This document shows, piece by piece, positions 22,062-33,118 of a DNA stretch of 64,000 bases; position 1 is the stretch's first letter, and each line of letters opens with the position of its first letter. This DNA comes from Linnemannia hyalina. Lineage: Eukaryota; Mortierellomycota; Mortierellomycetes; Mortierellales; Mortierellaceae. The DNA lies in NCBI GenBank assembly GCA_019671135.1, contig JAHRHY010000001.1, positions 4,030,001 to 4,094,000 of the forward strand, in the 5' to 3' direction. Under the pieces are notes generated by a model. It saw only the letters and a program-made list of their open reading frames with translations. It was not told the DNA's origin and made no database searches. A program made the position numbers and the translations under genes.

Positions 22062-22620
22062 CTATTTTGGGGCATCTACAAGTTTCGGGGCCTACCAAAA
22101 CATACAACGAAAAGTATAGAAACAAGCGTGTGAGCACAGGAATCGTTTTCATATCGGTACATGCAGAAGAACTACAGAGCACTACTGCTGTGGCTAGAAT
22201 GTTTTTTACCGGAACGTCTGACGCTCCATAGATAGACGCAATTCTAGGGATTAAGGCCATGTAGAGCATCATCTCGTTCCACGAGCAAGCCTTCGCCGGG
22301 TCCAAGCAAGCACTCCAGAGCTGAGCCTTGTAGTGGACTACATCCCACATCAACGAGACTAGACAGCTCTGACCAGCTGGATCAGCGGTGGCGTAGTCGA
22401 AGCTCGTCTCATAAACTTTGACACCGTACATCACTTTTTCTAGTGTGGCGTACTGTTTGGGACTAAGGGATGCGCAGTTCTGGACAGTGGGGATGGCCGT
22501 TTTGATGCAGCTGTAGCAGCCTGGCGATTGGGCGATAACAAAGGATGATGTGAAGCATAACCAGGTTAGGAAGCCAAGAATGGCATTCACGACGACCATG
22601 TGACTAAAGGTCGAACGCAT
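22062..22620 (-). CDS. Small secreted protein with six cysteines
   Basis: Unrecognised family. The N-terminus has a hydrophobic signal peptide (VVVNAILGFLTWLCF...) with a plausible cut after VIAQ. The mature part has six cysteines (CYSC near its start, then single cysteines and a Cys pair around LDPAKAC). My preferred model uses exon 22620-22210 and a 30-nt last exon 22091-22062, giving 146 residues; the intron donor is CCG|GTAAAA and the acceptor TTGGTAG. Without splicing the frame runs on to 22006 and adds a hydrophobic tail that looks intronic. An alternative start is the internal Met at 22599. Possibly a small extracellular effector-like or cell-wall-associated protein; the function is not known. 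Confidence 0.6.
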
Positions 22621-22893
22621 TGGTGATAGCGCTGTGATGTCGATGGTATCGATATAGGGTGAATCTGAAAATATGTGTATGTTGAGAGAGTACAATGACC
22701 ACAGCGGTGGAGTGAAGAGTGGAGGGTGGATGAGGAGAAGGAAGTGGAGGAGGAGGAATAATTGACCCAATAACGATTTCCGTCCGCACCTCCGTTCGGC
22801 CAAGATCAAGAGGAAAAAAATATTCAGTCTGAATTGAAATGTAGAGTGAATGGGTAGATCGATTTATTCGAGGGTAACAAAGTAGCGCATGTA

Positions 22894-25354
22894 TTAAGAA
22901 AGAACCTTGCCGAGACGGATACCGATCATGATGCGCTCAGCCATGTTCCGGTCCTTCCTGCCCACAAGACTAGTTGCCCGCCCACCACGGCCTCCTCGGG
23001 CTGTACGGCCAACGCGATGAAGGTAGTCAACAATCGTCACTGGAAAATCATACAGCACCACATGTTGAACAGCTGTCGTGTCAACACCTCGCGATGCAAT
23101 GTCCGTCGAAATCAGAATCTTGCCACCGACTGTGGCAGTAGACTTTTGACCGGCGGGGGTTGGGGGTATGTAATCGTCATCGGTGAACTGGCGCAGAATC
23201 TCGTCTCGGTTGGTAGCATCGCCATGAAGCACGCCCAGGACACCATGAACCTTGTTCGTCTTCAAGTGTTCGTGCAAGATCTCGCACGAATGCTTGGTGT
23301 TGCAAAAAATCAGCGTGTTCTCTTTCCGCCGCCTGCCGCCCGGTACCGCCGCTTGAATCTGTTGCTGCTTGGCCAAAATATCCAAAATGGCCTTGGGTCG
23401 GTTCCCAAAGTATGGCTTCAAGTCCAAGAAGGTTTGGTGCAAGCCAGGGAGCGACTTGTGCAATGACGGCGTCGTGATCTTGAGCAACCCTGGCAAAATC
23501 TCGTCGAGGGTGTCAGAAACCTTCTTGGGCAAGGTGGCAGACACGACAGTGATCTTGGCTGGACCTTCTGTTTTGGAGACGACAGCCTTGGCCTTCTGAA
23601 CAATCTTGGTCACCTCGGTCCCGAATCCGCGATCAAACATCGAGTCCGCCTCGTCAATGACAAGATACCTCAGCGACGCCAAAGAGAGTCGATTTTCCTC
23701 CAGCATATTGGCGCTTCCTCTGAACTTCCTTTCATCCTCATCTCGCTGACTAGCCTCTCTCCCACTTGACCGAGCATGATCCCTTGGCAAGTAGTCCAAC
23801 AGACTGGTAGGCGTAGCAACAACAATGTCCACAGGTCCCGACGCCAATCTCTGGAAAACACTCTTAGGCGACATGGCATGCGACAGAGTAAGGGTCCTCG
23901 ACTTGACTGTGTGTGAGAGGTCTTTGAGGATCCCCGACACCTGAGCCACCAGCTCACGCGAGGGAAGAAGAATTATGGCGCGTGGTTGATTGTACTGTCG
24001 AATCGTGTTGAGTGCGCGAACTTTGCTGCCTTCCTGGTCGATGCCTCCCTCATCCTGAAATGCCTTCACCGCGTTGTCCTCCTGTGTCTTGAGGTCGTGG
24101 AGGACAGGAAGCAGATAAGCCAGAGTTTTTCCTGATCCAGTTTCGGCTGCACAAAGGGTGTAGGGTGATTTTTTATGGGGGTCGATCGAGGCAGGGATCG
24201 ACATTGCCTGGATCTCTGTGGGCTTGATACCGGTTAGATCCAGTTCCAATGCTGGCGATGCGGTTGGTCGGGACCCTCCTGCGGCCTTTGCCAAAAGTTC
24301 CAAGACTCCCTTCTCGACATCGGGATGGAGACCCATGCTTTCGAATCGACTGTTAGCAACTTGCTGCATCATGTCCTTTACCGTCCCCTGGGTCTGCGCA
24401 AATACTGGCCCCTCTCCTTCAACGGCCGATCCTGATTCGGACTGAGCATACATGGCGTACTTTGATGCAGCAATTTTTCGTGTCGAGATTAGGTTCAGGT
24501 TGACATCCGATGCGATGGGTTTCAATGCGAAGCGCACAGGAACGAATCCGCGAATTTTGGGTCCTGATTTCCTCCTGGCTCCTGCCTCGATCAGCGTCCT
24601 CTCAGCGGCAGCGGCCTTGTCACGTCCTGTATTTCCTGTCTTGAGGGGTGCACCACGGGCAGCTTTGGCACGATAGGATGATGCGAATCCTGGTGCGAAC
24701 GAATGCTCGAACTGAGGGTTTCTGGATCCCTTTTCGAGCGAGGTGACAGAGATTGAGGTTGACATGACTCGCTTCCGAGGCGCAGGTTTGGTGAACGCCG
24801 TTGATTTGCTGACGCTGTCTGCCGTTTTCCATTGACGTGCTTGGGATTTAGCGACTTGATCAGCCGATGGAGACTTTCCGCTAAATCGGGCCTTGTGAGC
24901 AGCATTTCCTGAGGTTGCGGGGATGCTGCGGGAAGCCTTCAATTTTTGTTCCTTGATGACACGCTGCTTTGGTCGAGGAGTGCGGTTGGCGTAGATGGCA
25001 GATACTCCGGTGGTTGAGAAGGGCTGTCGGGGGATTGAAGGTGATAGGGACCATCTGGATGCCGTTAACGGTGCGTTGGAGCTGCGGGATAAGACTGATG
25101 AAGACCGGGTCGTGGAGAGGGCATGGATAGACGGTATCCTAGGAAGCCACGTGGTGGAGGTCTTTAGAAGCGAGTGCAGTGCTAAATGTGTTGCAGGCAA
25201 AGGATTGTGTAGAAAGAGTTAGTAATCGGGTGAGTGAGGAAGAAAATGAAAGCAGACTAAAATAAGGAGCAAGAAAGAAAGAGAAGCAGTGGTGGGTGCC
25301 TAATGGCCAAGAGAATGACCAGGGGTTCTGTGTGCTGTCAACTGTACCTGACAT
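22894..25354 (-). CDS. MRH4: Mitochondrial DEAD-box RNA helicase, MRH4-like
   Basis: ATP-dependent RNA helicase needed in yeast for mitochondrial large-ribosomal-subunit assembly. A 7-nt first exon (25354-25348, ATGTCAG) is joined to exon 2 (25181-22894); 764 residues. The joined N-terminus starts MSALHSLLKTSTTW and is Ser/Arg-rich without acids, as a mitochondrial targeting sequence should be. Motifs in order: Q motif with GIKPTEIQAMSIP, I AETGSGKT (about residue 350), Ia PSRELVAQ, II DEAD in VIDEADSMFDRGF (about 512), III SAT (about 550), IV LIFCNTKHSCE, V STDIASRGVD, VI HRVGRTARGGRGG (about 726). The extreme N-terminus depends on the microexon; without it the long exon has no early ATG. 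ALG14 ends 186 bp upstream on the same strand. Confidence 0.88.
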
Positions 25355-25540
25355 TGTTGCTGCTGCTGTTCTTGCTACTGCTACTGTTGCTGCTGCTGTT
25401 GCTGTTGGTGTGGATGGGTGCAGTTGATGTAGAACAAGAGAGAAGGGCACATGGGCTTGCTCAAGACAAGTAAAGTAGGTCTGGAAAAATAACAACAACA
25501 ACACGCAGTCACTTTATCCACTCGAAATGGTGATTTTTAT

Positions 25541-26443
25541 TCATACGAGGGTGCCAATATACTTTGAGCGGGGGTATTGTTGCACAAGGCCAGGCCATTG
25601 CACCAGGAACGCGTCGCATAGAGGGTACAGCAGCCTGCCCGCAAGACTCAACGTCTTCACCCGCGCAAAGCTCTCCACAAACACCAGATCGGGTGTCTGA
25701 TCATCCGGAACCCCTGCCATCCGCGTCCCAATCACCGCCAGCGCCAGTGCCAGACACGTCCCCGGCCCGTTCATCAAAAGAACACTTCTTCGGGGTCGAC
25801 CTGCTGCGTCGGTCGACTGCGCCTTTCCAGCTCCAGTATTGGAATGAGCTTCAGACTTTGTCAGACAAGTCAATCTCTTGATCAGAGGCATTGCTACCAA
25901 TAACGACTTTACTAGTGTGAACGGTGTCGTCAGCATCGACTGGTGGACATGACGACTCCTGGGGATCCGATGGACCGTATAAGCCAACTCACTGCGGTTA
26001 GACTTGATATCGGAGATCAAGCGATTTGTAGTGATTCCTGCTCCCGCTTCCGTTCCAGTCCCAGCTCCAGATCGAGATCTAGCTCCCTTTTCCTCAGTCC
26101 TCGTCACACTCTTGGCGGCGAGCAATGTTTCCAGCCTGTGAACCTTTTCAACACTCGAGCTGTCGTCGCAGCCAACGACGTAATGGCGCGGGGTATAGTG
26201 AGCGCAGTCAAGTCCAGAGACTAGCTGGAGCATCTCGGCTGTATGGCCGCCTGAACCCAAGAATATGGTGGTGGTGCAGGCCAGCGGCCTGGTGGTGGAT
26301 TCCGATGAGGTTGTATGTCGAGGTCTGTTCTGGGGCAAGGATGACCAGAGCCGGCTGGCAAGTATAAGGGTGAGAGGGATGCCGATAAGCGCGAGAGTGA
26401 TGGCCGTTGCCAACGCAAGGTTGCCGGCAAGATGTTGGTCCAT
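25541..26443 (-). CDS. ALG14: UDP-GlcNAc transferase subunit ALG14
   Basis: Membrane anchor that recruits catalytic ALG13 to the cytosolic face of the ER for the second step of N-glycan lipid precursor synthesis (adding the second GlcNAc to dolichol-PP-GlcNAc). Intronless, 300 residues. A hydrophobic N-terminal helix (residues about 8-28) is the membrane anchor. It is followed by the family motifs FLGSGGHTAEML, YVVGCDDSSSVEK, HRIPRSRHVHQS, LLMNGPGTCL and LVFVESFARVKTLSLAGRLLYPLCDAFLVQWPGL. It is longer than yeast ALG14 because of an Arg/Gly/Ala/Thr-rich insert around residues 110-135. The start is the first ATG; the frame upstream is leader. Confidence 0.93.
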   Translation of the reverse strand: MDQHLAGNLALATAITLALIGIPLTLILASRLWSSLPQNRPRHTTSSESTTRPLACTTTIFLGSGGHTAEMLQLVSGLDCAHYTPRHYVVGCDDSSSVEKVHRLETLLAAKSVTRTEEKGARSRSGAGTGTEAGAGITTNRLISDIKSNRSELAYTVHRIPRSRHVHQSMLTTPFTLVKSLLVAMPLIKRLTCLTKSEAHSNTGAGKAQSTDAAGRPRRSVLLMNGPGTCLALALAVIGTRMAGVPDDQTPDLVFVESFARVKTLSLAGRLLYPLCDAFLVQWPGLVQQYPRSKYIGTLV

Positions 26444-26696
26444 TGTCGAAGGATGACGGCGAGAAGAGGACAAGGACAGAGGTGGAGAGGAGAAAGGTGA
26501 GAGTGTGAACGTTTTGTCACGTGCACCTTGAGCATTCCTTTCGCTCAGAGGGGTTACACGTGGAGCAGTATCTGAGAGACAGCTTGCGGCCGTTCAGTAT
26601 GCAGAGTTCTTTGCTTTCTCGGATTTCCCATCGTCGCTATTAGAGCACTTACAAGACCCGCATCTAGATAAAGACCCGCGGTGCTGTTGATATCTC

Positions 26697-26755
26697 TTTC
26701 TCTTTCTCTCTCTTTCTCTCTCTTTCTCTCTCTTTCTCTCTCTCTCTCTCTCTAT
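26697..26755. repeat. CT/TTTC microsatellite
   Basis: Alternating blocks of tctttctctc and (ct)n, upstream of ALG14 on the minus strand. Confidence 0.9.
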
Positions 26756-27328
26756 CTTTCCTAGTCCTCCCTTCACCCTACAATATTATCTCTTCATCTT
26801 CATCATCCAGCGATCAATGACTCTTGCACCTCTGCAAATGTCCCCACCGACTTCTCAAGATGACCTTTCAAAGACAAGGACACTAACAATAACCACATCA
26901 ATAATAACAATGACAATGTCAAAACCTGCCACAATAACATTAGCCCAGCTATGTCTTCTTCCACAGCAGCGTTAATGAAACTCGAAAGCGGCAATTGGGG
27001 ACCCATTTCGGTACAAGCAGGTCGCAGGTCTCCCAGTTACAGCGGACCGACCAACGTTTGACCCCCTTGAACAAAGTGTCTATTACCGGTTAACCAAGGA
27101 GCTTAAAAAAGCATAAAAAGCGTAACAAATGCGATTAAAACTGAGCTGACCTTAGAGTTCAAAAGGAGAACTAAAAATCAGGGACCAAAGCGGACCTTCA
27201 TCTTTTTTTTTTTTTTTTTTCCCTTTGCCACTCCTTGTTATTGTGAGCAATTGCAAAGCAGTGGCAACGCTAAACCGCCTCTTTTGGGAAAAAGGTGTCC
27301 TGTACGTACTTTCTTTGACAAGTGGTAG

Positions 27329-27421
27329 TGAGAGAGGTGTGTGAGAGAGGTGTGTGAGAGAGGTGTGTGAGAGAGGTGTGTGAAAGAGGTGTGTGAAAGA
27401 GAAGTGTGAGAGAGAGAGAGA
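27329..27421. repeat. 13-bp minisatellite, about 6 copies
   Basis: Unit tgagagaggtgtg repeated head to tail, later copies changed to tgaaagaggtgtg, ending in an (ag)n run. Located in the 3' flank of the membrane-protein gene. Confidence 0.9.
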
Positions 27422-27748
27422 GTAAAAAAATAAACAATAAAAAAAAAAAAGGAGCTAAAGAGTCGACTCGTCTATCTCTCCCTCCTCCTGAAAAGGCATG
27501 CATGTCATCCTGTCCTCCCTCTTTGCTCTTCTCCTTCGTATGACAAACAGTTGGACCCTCTTCATCTTTTGATTCTTGGCCGCGCAGTGTCACACACCGC
27601 AGTTTAAAGTACAGAATGGATTTTTTATGTATGATATTACTATTACGGTCGGCTAGATAGTGTGAGAGTATGATAGATATACTAGAGAGAGTAGATGACT
27701 TGAAGAAGGAAGGGAAAGACACTACTCTGGACTGTTGGCCGTCCTACT

Positions 27749-28504
27749 TTACTTTGGGGGAGCATAGGAAGAGGCCTCGCCCTGAGGAACAGGGTAAGGA
27801 GCAGGAGCGGCATTGCCCACAAATTGGGGCTGGCCAGCGTTGGGAGGAGTGTAAGGGGCAGAGTAGGCTGTGGCAGGAGTGGCTACAGAGTAAGGAGCGG
27901 GAGAGTAAGGCGCAGAATAAGCAGGGCCGCCAGCTGGTGGGTAAGGCGAGTAGGCAGCTGGGGGAGCATCATAAGGCTTCTCGGGGTATGGGGAACCAGT
28001 GGGGGGGGCATAAGTTCCAGGGGTGGCATAAGTTCCAGGGGCGGCATATCCAACGGGGGCGGGGCTACCGGCGGGGGGAACGTAGGCACCAGGGGTCTGA
28101 TAAGCCATATTGGGGTCGCCTGCAGGGGGGGCATAGTTTTGGGGGGGAGGGTAGGCCGAGTACTGGTTCTGGGGAACAACGGCGATAGTCTCGACGACGG
28201 GCTGGGAAGCCATGGCGGCTGCGTTCCTGCGGCGACGGATACAGGTGGCGATGGTGAGGATGAAGAGGAAAACGACGACGGCGACGATCCAGTACCAGTT
28301 AAAGTTCTTTTTGCAGAGTCCGTTTCCGATGCAGTGGGATCCGTCGGCACAGTAGGTGGTGCCGGTGCACCAGTCGACGCGCTTCTGGAGGTGGACGATG
28401 GAGCGCTTAGAGAGGTGGGTGTCGATGGTAGAGAGGGATGAGACGACGACGACGTCGTTGCCGGCAGAGAGGTACCTGCGGATGGTGTCGAGGGCGTTGG
28501 TCAT
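27749..28504 (-). CDS. Single-pass membrane protein, Cys-rich ectodomain and Pro/Tyr-rich tail
   Basis: Intronless, 251 residues. Layout: N-terminal 45 residues; a compact Cys cluster (WCTGTTYCADGSHCIGNGLC); one transmembrane helix (about residues 72-88, WYWIVAVVVFLFILTIA); a positive stop-transfer sequence (IRRRR); then about 150 residues of Pro/Tyr/Ala repeats such as YAPPAG, YVPPAG and YSPYPP. The positive-inside rule puts the repeat tail in the cytosol. The layout resembles fungal RCR-type (Congo-red resistance/chitin regulation) membrane proteins, but I see no canonical PPxY motif, so this is only a structural comparison. Pyrimidine-rich leader precedes the ATG. Confidence 0.75.
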   Translation of the reverse strand: MTNALDTIRRYLSAGNDVVVVSSLSTIDTHLSKRSIVHLQKRVDWCTGTTYCADGSHCIGNGLCKKNFNWYWIVAVVVFLFILTIATCIRRRRNAAAMASQPVVETIAVVPQNQYSAYPPPQNYAPPAGDPNMAYQTPGAYVPPAGSPAPVGYAAPGTYATPGTYAPPTGSPYPEKPYDAPPAAYSPYPPAGGPAYSAPYSPAPYSVATPATAYSAPYTPPNAGQPQFVGNAAPAPYPVPQGEASSYAPPK

Positions 28505-28780
28505 TACGGGAGGGTGTGAGGAGGGTGGCAGTGAAGAAAAGAAAGGAGAGGGAGAAAAAAAGGAGGGAAGAGGGAAGAGTGAAGAGCGGCGTGTGTTCAG
28601 GAACAAGAAACATGGGCCTGGACCTGACATGACCCTTAATAGTCGATTATAATTTCTCATTGGATTATTTATTTATCTTTGGTGGCAAAGAGGAACGCCC
28701 GCCACTGGTCAGGATGCCATCTATGCCCAGGTAGATAGATACCTGTTTCTTGTTCCCTTGCGCTTCTTCTTGGCGTAGAC

Positions 28781-30427
28781 TTAGTTGGGCTCCGTCTTGA
28801 CATTCCGCAACGAGTTGTTCGACGAGACAAGGCCAAGGTAATCCGACACCGTCGTCGCACAGTCGAGCTCATCCACATAGCTTGCAAACATCCGGTCGTA
28901 GATCAGCGCAGACTCTTGCGTCTACTCTCATTCATATTTATATTGATAAATGAAAAAAGTGCATAAATAAACAGAAGTCAACAAAAACAAAAGTAATATG
29001 CATAGGACAGATCAACAAAAACGAGCGAGTGTCTTACCTCGGCATCAAAGTAGTCCAGTTTGGTCCAGTTCTCTTCTTCGGCCAAGCGCGCCTTGTTAGG
29101 CCCACTGGTTCGCCTTGCCTCCGAATCAGCCGCACTCCTCACTTGCACCTATCCAATAACAACAGCAAGCAAGCACATAATTGAGTACACTTTCCACCCA
29201 GTCTGCTCTTTGACGCATTCAATAACGCTCACAATACAACTGTGAAATCAATCGGGCTGATTCGTGAGGGTTACCTGCAATGCTCTGGCCTTTTGCTCCT
29301 GCTCGGCCTTTTGCTTCGCCAGCAACTCCTTGTTCTCCTCATCACTGATCTTCTTCGAAGCCTGCTTCTTTTTCTCGTCAATCTTATCCAGGTACTTAAA
29401 ACTTGGCCGAAGCTGGACTGCTCCGTGAATGGGCGTCAAGTGCATCTCGTCTAAACGGTAAAATCACAGCCATGAGTGGCAGAGAGGAGAGAGCACGGTC
29501 AGTATGTAACGCAACACCCTTGACATCAGAATACCAATTCCTACATACGCGTTACTTGACAGGACAAAATCCTTTACCGTTTCGCAAGACTCCTGCCAAG
29601 TAATTTGTAGCGTTAGGGATGAGGGATGACACAAGAGTCTGCTTGTCGAGCAATTCCCGCTTTTCGTCATCGTCAGGCTCATCATCCAAGGCTGTCCTCA
29701 ACGCTTTGTCATTCATTCCCATTGCGAGCTCCTCTCCGCGCTCCTTGTTGTACTGGCTGGCGTTGGTATCGACAGGAAGTTCCAGTTCGATCAGCTGCGA
29801 CAAGGGCTTAATCCTGGCCTTGCTTGGTCCAGAACCTTCACTGTATGGCAGAGCAGCTGCACGAACGGGATACTGAAAGAGATAAAGGTACTTGGCAAGG
29901 CGCTGCGATAGGTACACTGGGATCTCCTTGACCAACTCGTCGCCTTCGTCAGCATAGTCGGGCAATCTTTCGCCTTCGGGCTCCACGGAAAAGTCCTGAT
30001 CTTGGTATTGATCTGCAGAACTGTCTAAAGAGTCATTATCTGCCGATCCCTCCAATCCCTCCATAGCTGGCAAAAAATCTTCCTGTGCTAGGGATTCGTC
30101 TGTGCTTTTGGAGTCAGGGGTAGGCTCTGCTGTGTTGGCCTGCTCTGCCACGGTATCCTTCTTGGTCTTTGACGCGGAGCTGACGGCCACGACCTGTGGT
30201 GCATCCTGACGGCCCTCCCTCTTGACGACCTTGTCCCTGTTTAAGCGTTCCTCTTCCAAGCGTTCCTGCTCCTGTAAGTCGTCTTCCATCACATCACCCT
30301 CGTCTGCAACGCCGTCATCCTGCATATTCACATCTTGGTCTCCCGAGCCTTCCTCCTCGACGATAACCCGCTTGCGAATACGTGCTGTGGCCGTGATCTT
30401 TGGTTTGATTGAGATTTTTGGTGGCAT
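28781..30427 (-). CDS. RPC37: RNA polymerase III subunit RPC5/RPC37
   Basis: POLR3E/Rpc37-like subunit of the Pol III C37/C53 subcomplex, which helps initiation, termination and re-initiation on tRNA and 5S genes. Exons 30427-29578, 29450-29275, 29148-29038, 28921-28781, all phase-compatible; 425 residues. The N-terminus is Lys-rich, then strongly acidic. The Sin-like domain starts with EIPVYLSQRLAKYLYLFQYPVR. Further matches are EMHLTPIHGAVQLRPSFKYLDK (start of exon 2) and a Lys/Glu helical segment. The C-terminus ends NVKTEPN. It shares a 277-bp divergent promoter region with the cap methyltransferase gene. Confidence 0.92.
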
Positions 30428-30704
30428 GTCGACTTTTTGAGCGAACGAATGGCGTGGGTGTAAGTTTGGAAAAGGGTCCTATTGTCCAAGTGGTTGTTTG
30501 GTTTCCTTGCGGTGGATGGCGGTGGGTGGAACAGAGGTGAGGAGGCGAAGCACCAATGCAACGAATATGTGTTCTTGCTCAAGGCGGCAAAGCCACATTT
30601 CAAAACATCCTGCTAGCCTTATTCATAATACCCAAACTGTTTCTTCATCGTCTCTGACAGGCCTGCGCAACACCGACGCACACACAGTAGAGCAGACAGC
30701 AAAC
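30428..30704. promoter_or_regulatory. Bidirectional promoter region RPC37 / CMTR1
   Basis: 277 bp between two divergent ATGs. No TATA box is recognisable on either strand. Pyrimidine tracts precede both starts. Confidence 0.5.
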
Positions 30705-32947
30705 ATGGACCCCTACAACGGTAGGCATCGCCTTGGCCGCCACCCTGGCCAACACTCGATTCGCATCCTGTCTCTTGAATGCCCAGCTGGACTCAAAGCT
30801 GACATAAACTGACCTCTCTTGAAAAAAAAAAATGCGCGTCTGCGTCACGTTCTCGTTGACTCGCGTTGCCAGATAGCGACCCTGCCTACGCAGCTACTCC
30901 ATTGGAGTCTAGCACCGCCATCCCTACGTTTTACAACTGCCCGAAGGTTCGCTTCCAGCAGACTGGGGGAAACAGAGGTGGGCCAAACCACGCACCAGGA
31001 CCAGGCGGTCACAACAATCAGCGACCCCCTTTCCAATTTGATGCGCACCATTCACAAGGACCGCTGAGGTACGACCCCAACCATGGTCTCCAGCCTCAAG
31101 CATACCCACCTCATAGTCAGGGACATCATGCCAGCAATACCTATCACCAGCCAAACCAACAACTAATGAGGCCACTCATCCCACCAGCAGAGTTCTTGGA
31201 CCAGCATCTGGACGTCTTTCAGGCTTCCTCATACGAGATACCTCCCAACTGCCTCGAAATCAAGTCTGGGCGACCAGAGGCGGTGGATTTGGACCTCTTC
31301 TGCATCAAAGGAATCGTCGATAATCTTGTTGAAAGCAAGGTACCATATCCTTGTCACCACGCAGAGTCGAATGGATGTACCAGAATCGCCAACTGTCTCT
31401 TGCTGACATTGTGCATTCTTTTAATTTGTTAAACAGAAAAAACTACGAGCAGTTCCCCAGGACGTCTTTGGAAGAGCTCGTCAGCGCTGCAACCCTTACG
31501 AGCTTGTGGGCTCATCAATCTTCATGAACCGAGCGTCGGTAAAATTGGCGAGTATCGACTCCCAGTTGGCGTTGACCGCGACAAAGGAGGATCCCTCGAT
31601 CGGAAACGAGAGCGAAGGAAACGAGAACTCCAAGATATTTCGGTTCGCGGATTTGTGTTCAGGGCCCGGAGGATTCTCAGAGTACCTTCTCTGGCGCAAG
31701 CATACATGGGGCGAACGCGCTCGAGGATGGGCCATGACCTTGAAGGGCGACCTGGATTTCCAAACGGAAAAGTTTCACAGGGATGCTGCAGTCCAGGACA
31801 ACCTCAGGATCTTTTACGGGAGAGATGGAACTGGAGATATTCTAAACCAGGAAAACATCGATGCATTTGCTGCCTTGGTGGATCAGCAGACGAACGGCTT
31901 GGGCGTGGGGCTGGTATCGGCCGATGGAGGAATATCCGTGGATGGAGACGAAGCGGTTCAGGAGACGCTACTACAGCGACTGATTCTCTGTCAGATATTG
32001 ACCATGTTTATGACACTCCAAAAAGGTAAGGCACTAACGGGTCATGGTGGTCGCTAAGCACATCGTTTTTGCTATCGAACCAACAACCCATTTCTAACAG
32101 AGAACACGTCCTACATGGCGTGAATATCTTAGGTGGCGACTTTGTGGTCAAGATTTTCGACATCTTTACGCCTGTAACCGCAGGACTGGTCTGGATATTG
32201 TCAAGGAACTTTGAGAAGATCTGTGTCATGAAACCTTTGACGAGTCGGCCCATGAACTCGGAGCGATATGTTGTATGCAGGCACCTGCTGAAGCGTCAGC
32301 CCTCCCAGGTGATTGAACATCTGAAAGCGGCCAACAGTCGGTACCAGCAGTTGAAAGAAAAGGGACAGTCGACTGCATCTGCAAGAAGCGACAATGAAGC
32401 ACCATCGTCGACACTGGATTCAATCAAGGATGATATCAACCACATCGTGGACCTTGCCGTCTTGACAGGTGACTCTCATTTTATGGAGTATATCAAGCGT
32501 AACAACATGAAGACGGCTATTCGCCAGACGGAGGCGTTGGATGTGTTCCTCAAATATGTGAACGAGGGACTTCGTCCAGCGTTTGACCAGGAAGCTATCA
32601 AAAGGCTTTGTCTCCAAGAGTGGCGCATCCCCCCTCGGCCTCAGCCATACCACCCTCAGCAGCAGCAGCACCAACAGCATCATCAGCAGCACCAGCCGCG
32701 TCACCAACAAGGCCACCAGTATCAGAACCAGCAGCAGCACCAGCAACATTATGGACATCTTCAGCAACGTTCCTCTGGTCCGTATCAATCTCAGCAGCAG
32801 CACCAGCTACATCAGCACCGGTCGCAGCCTTATCCCCAACAGCCGCCGCCTGGCGGTCCCCGACGACCTCCCCCTAGCCAACGCGGGCAGCCGTCGGGTC
32901 TGCTGGACTCGCTCCTGAATAATATGCAACCTAACGCGAGACGGTAG
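30705..32947 (+). CDS. Cap-specific mRNA 2'-O-methyltransferase (CMTR1-like)
   Basis: Nuclear SAM-dependent enzyme that methylates the 2'-OH of the first transcribed nucleotide (cap 0 to cap 1). Exons 30705-30720 (16 nt), 30873-31339, 31437-32025, 32133-32947; 628 residues. RrmJ/FtsJ-fold features: RARQRCNPYELVGSSIFMNRA; the SAM-binding FADLCSGPGGFSEYLLW; GWAMTLKG; catalytic Asp in VSADGG; catalytic Lys in FVVKIFD; and RPMNSERYVVC, all as in animal CMTR1. The animal G-patch is absent; instead the first 110 residues are Gly/Pro/His/Gln-rich. The last 100 residues are a Gln/His/Pro-rich tail from CAG/CAC repeats where animals have a WW domain. It lies 171 bp upstream of MED17 on the same strand. 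Confidence 0.9.
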
Positions 32948-33118
32948 TAGAGTGAAATAAAAAGACGCGTCCCCTTGACTGCGATTCTCGAAATGTATGT
33001 CTCGTGGCCAGGAACTGAGACTACATAAATAATTGGCATATATGACAGGACACGCTCTTTTGTTCCCTTTGCCATCCATCCACATCCATTCATCGACCAA
33101 AGATCACCGCCAGACAAC

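Larger units (their letters stand above)
26444..27748. other. Intergenic with simple repeats, no gene seen
   Basis: Contains the CT-rich microsatellite (26697-26755), an 18-20 bp T run near 27205 and a 13-bp minisatellite (27329-27421). Open frames here are short and low in coding character. Confidence 0.5.

Noticed and set aside
25139..25504. Minus-strand frame with an ATG reading through the first intron of the helicase gene
   Set aside because: It overlaps the 7-nt exon but continues through intron sequence with no conserved content.
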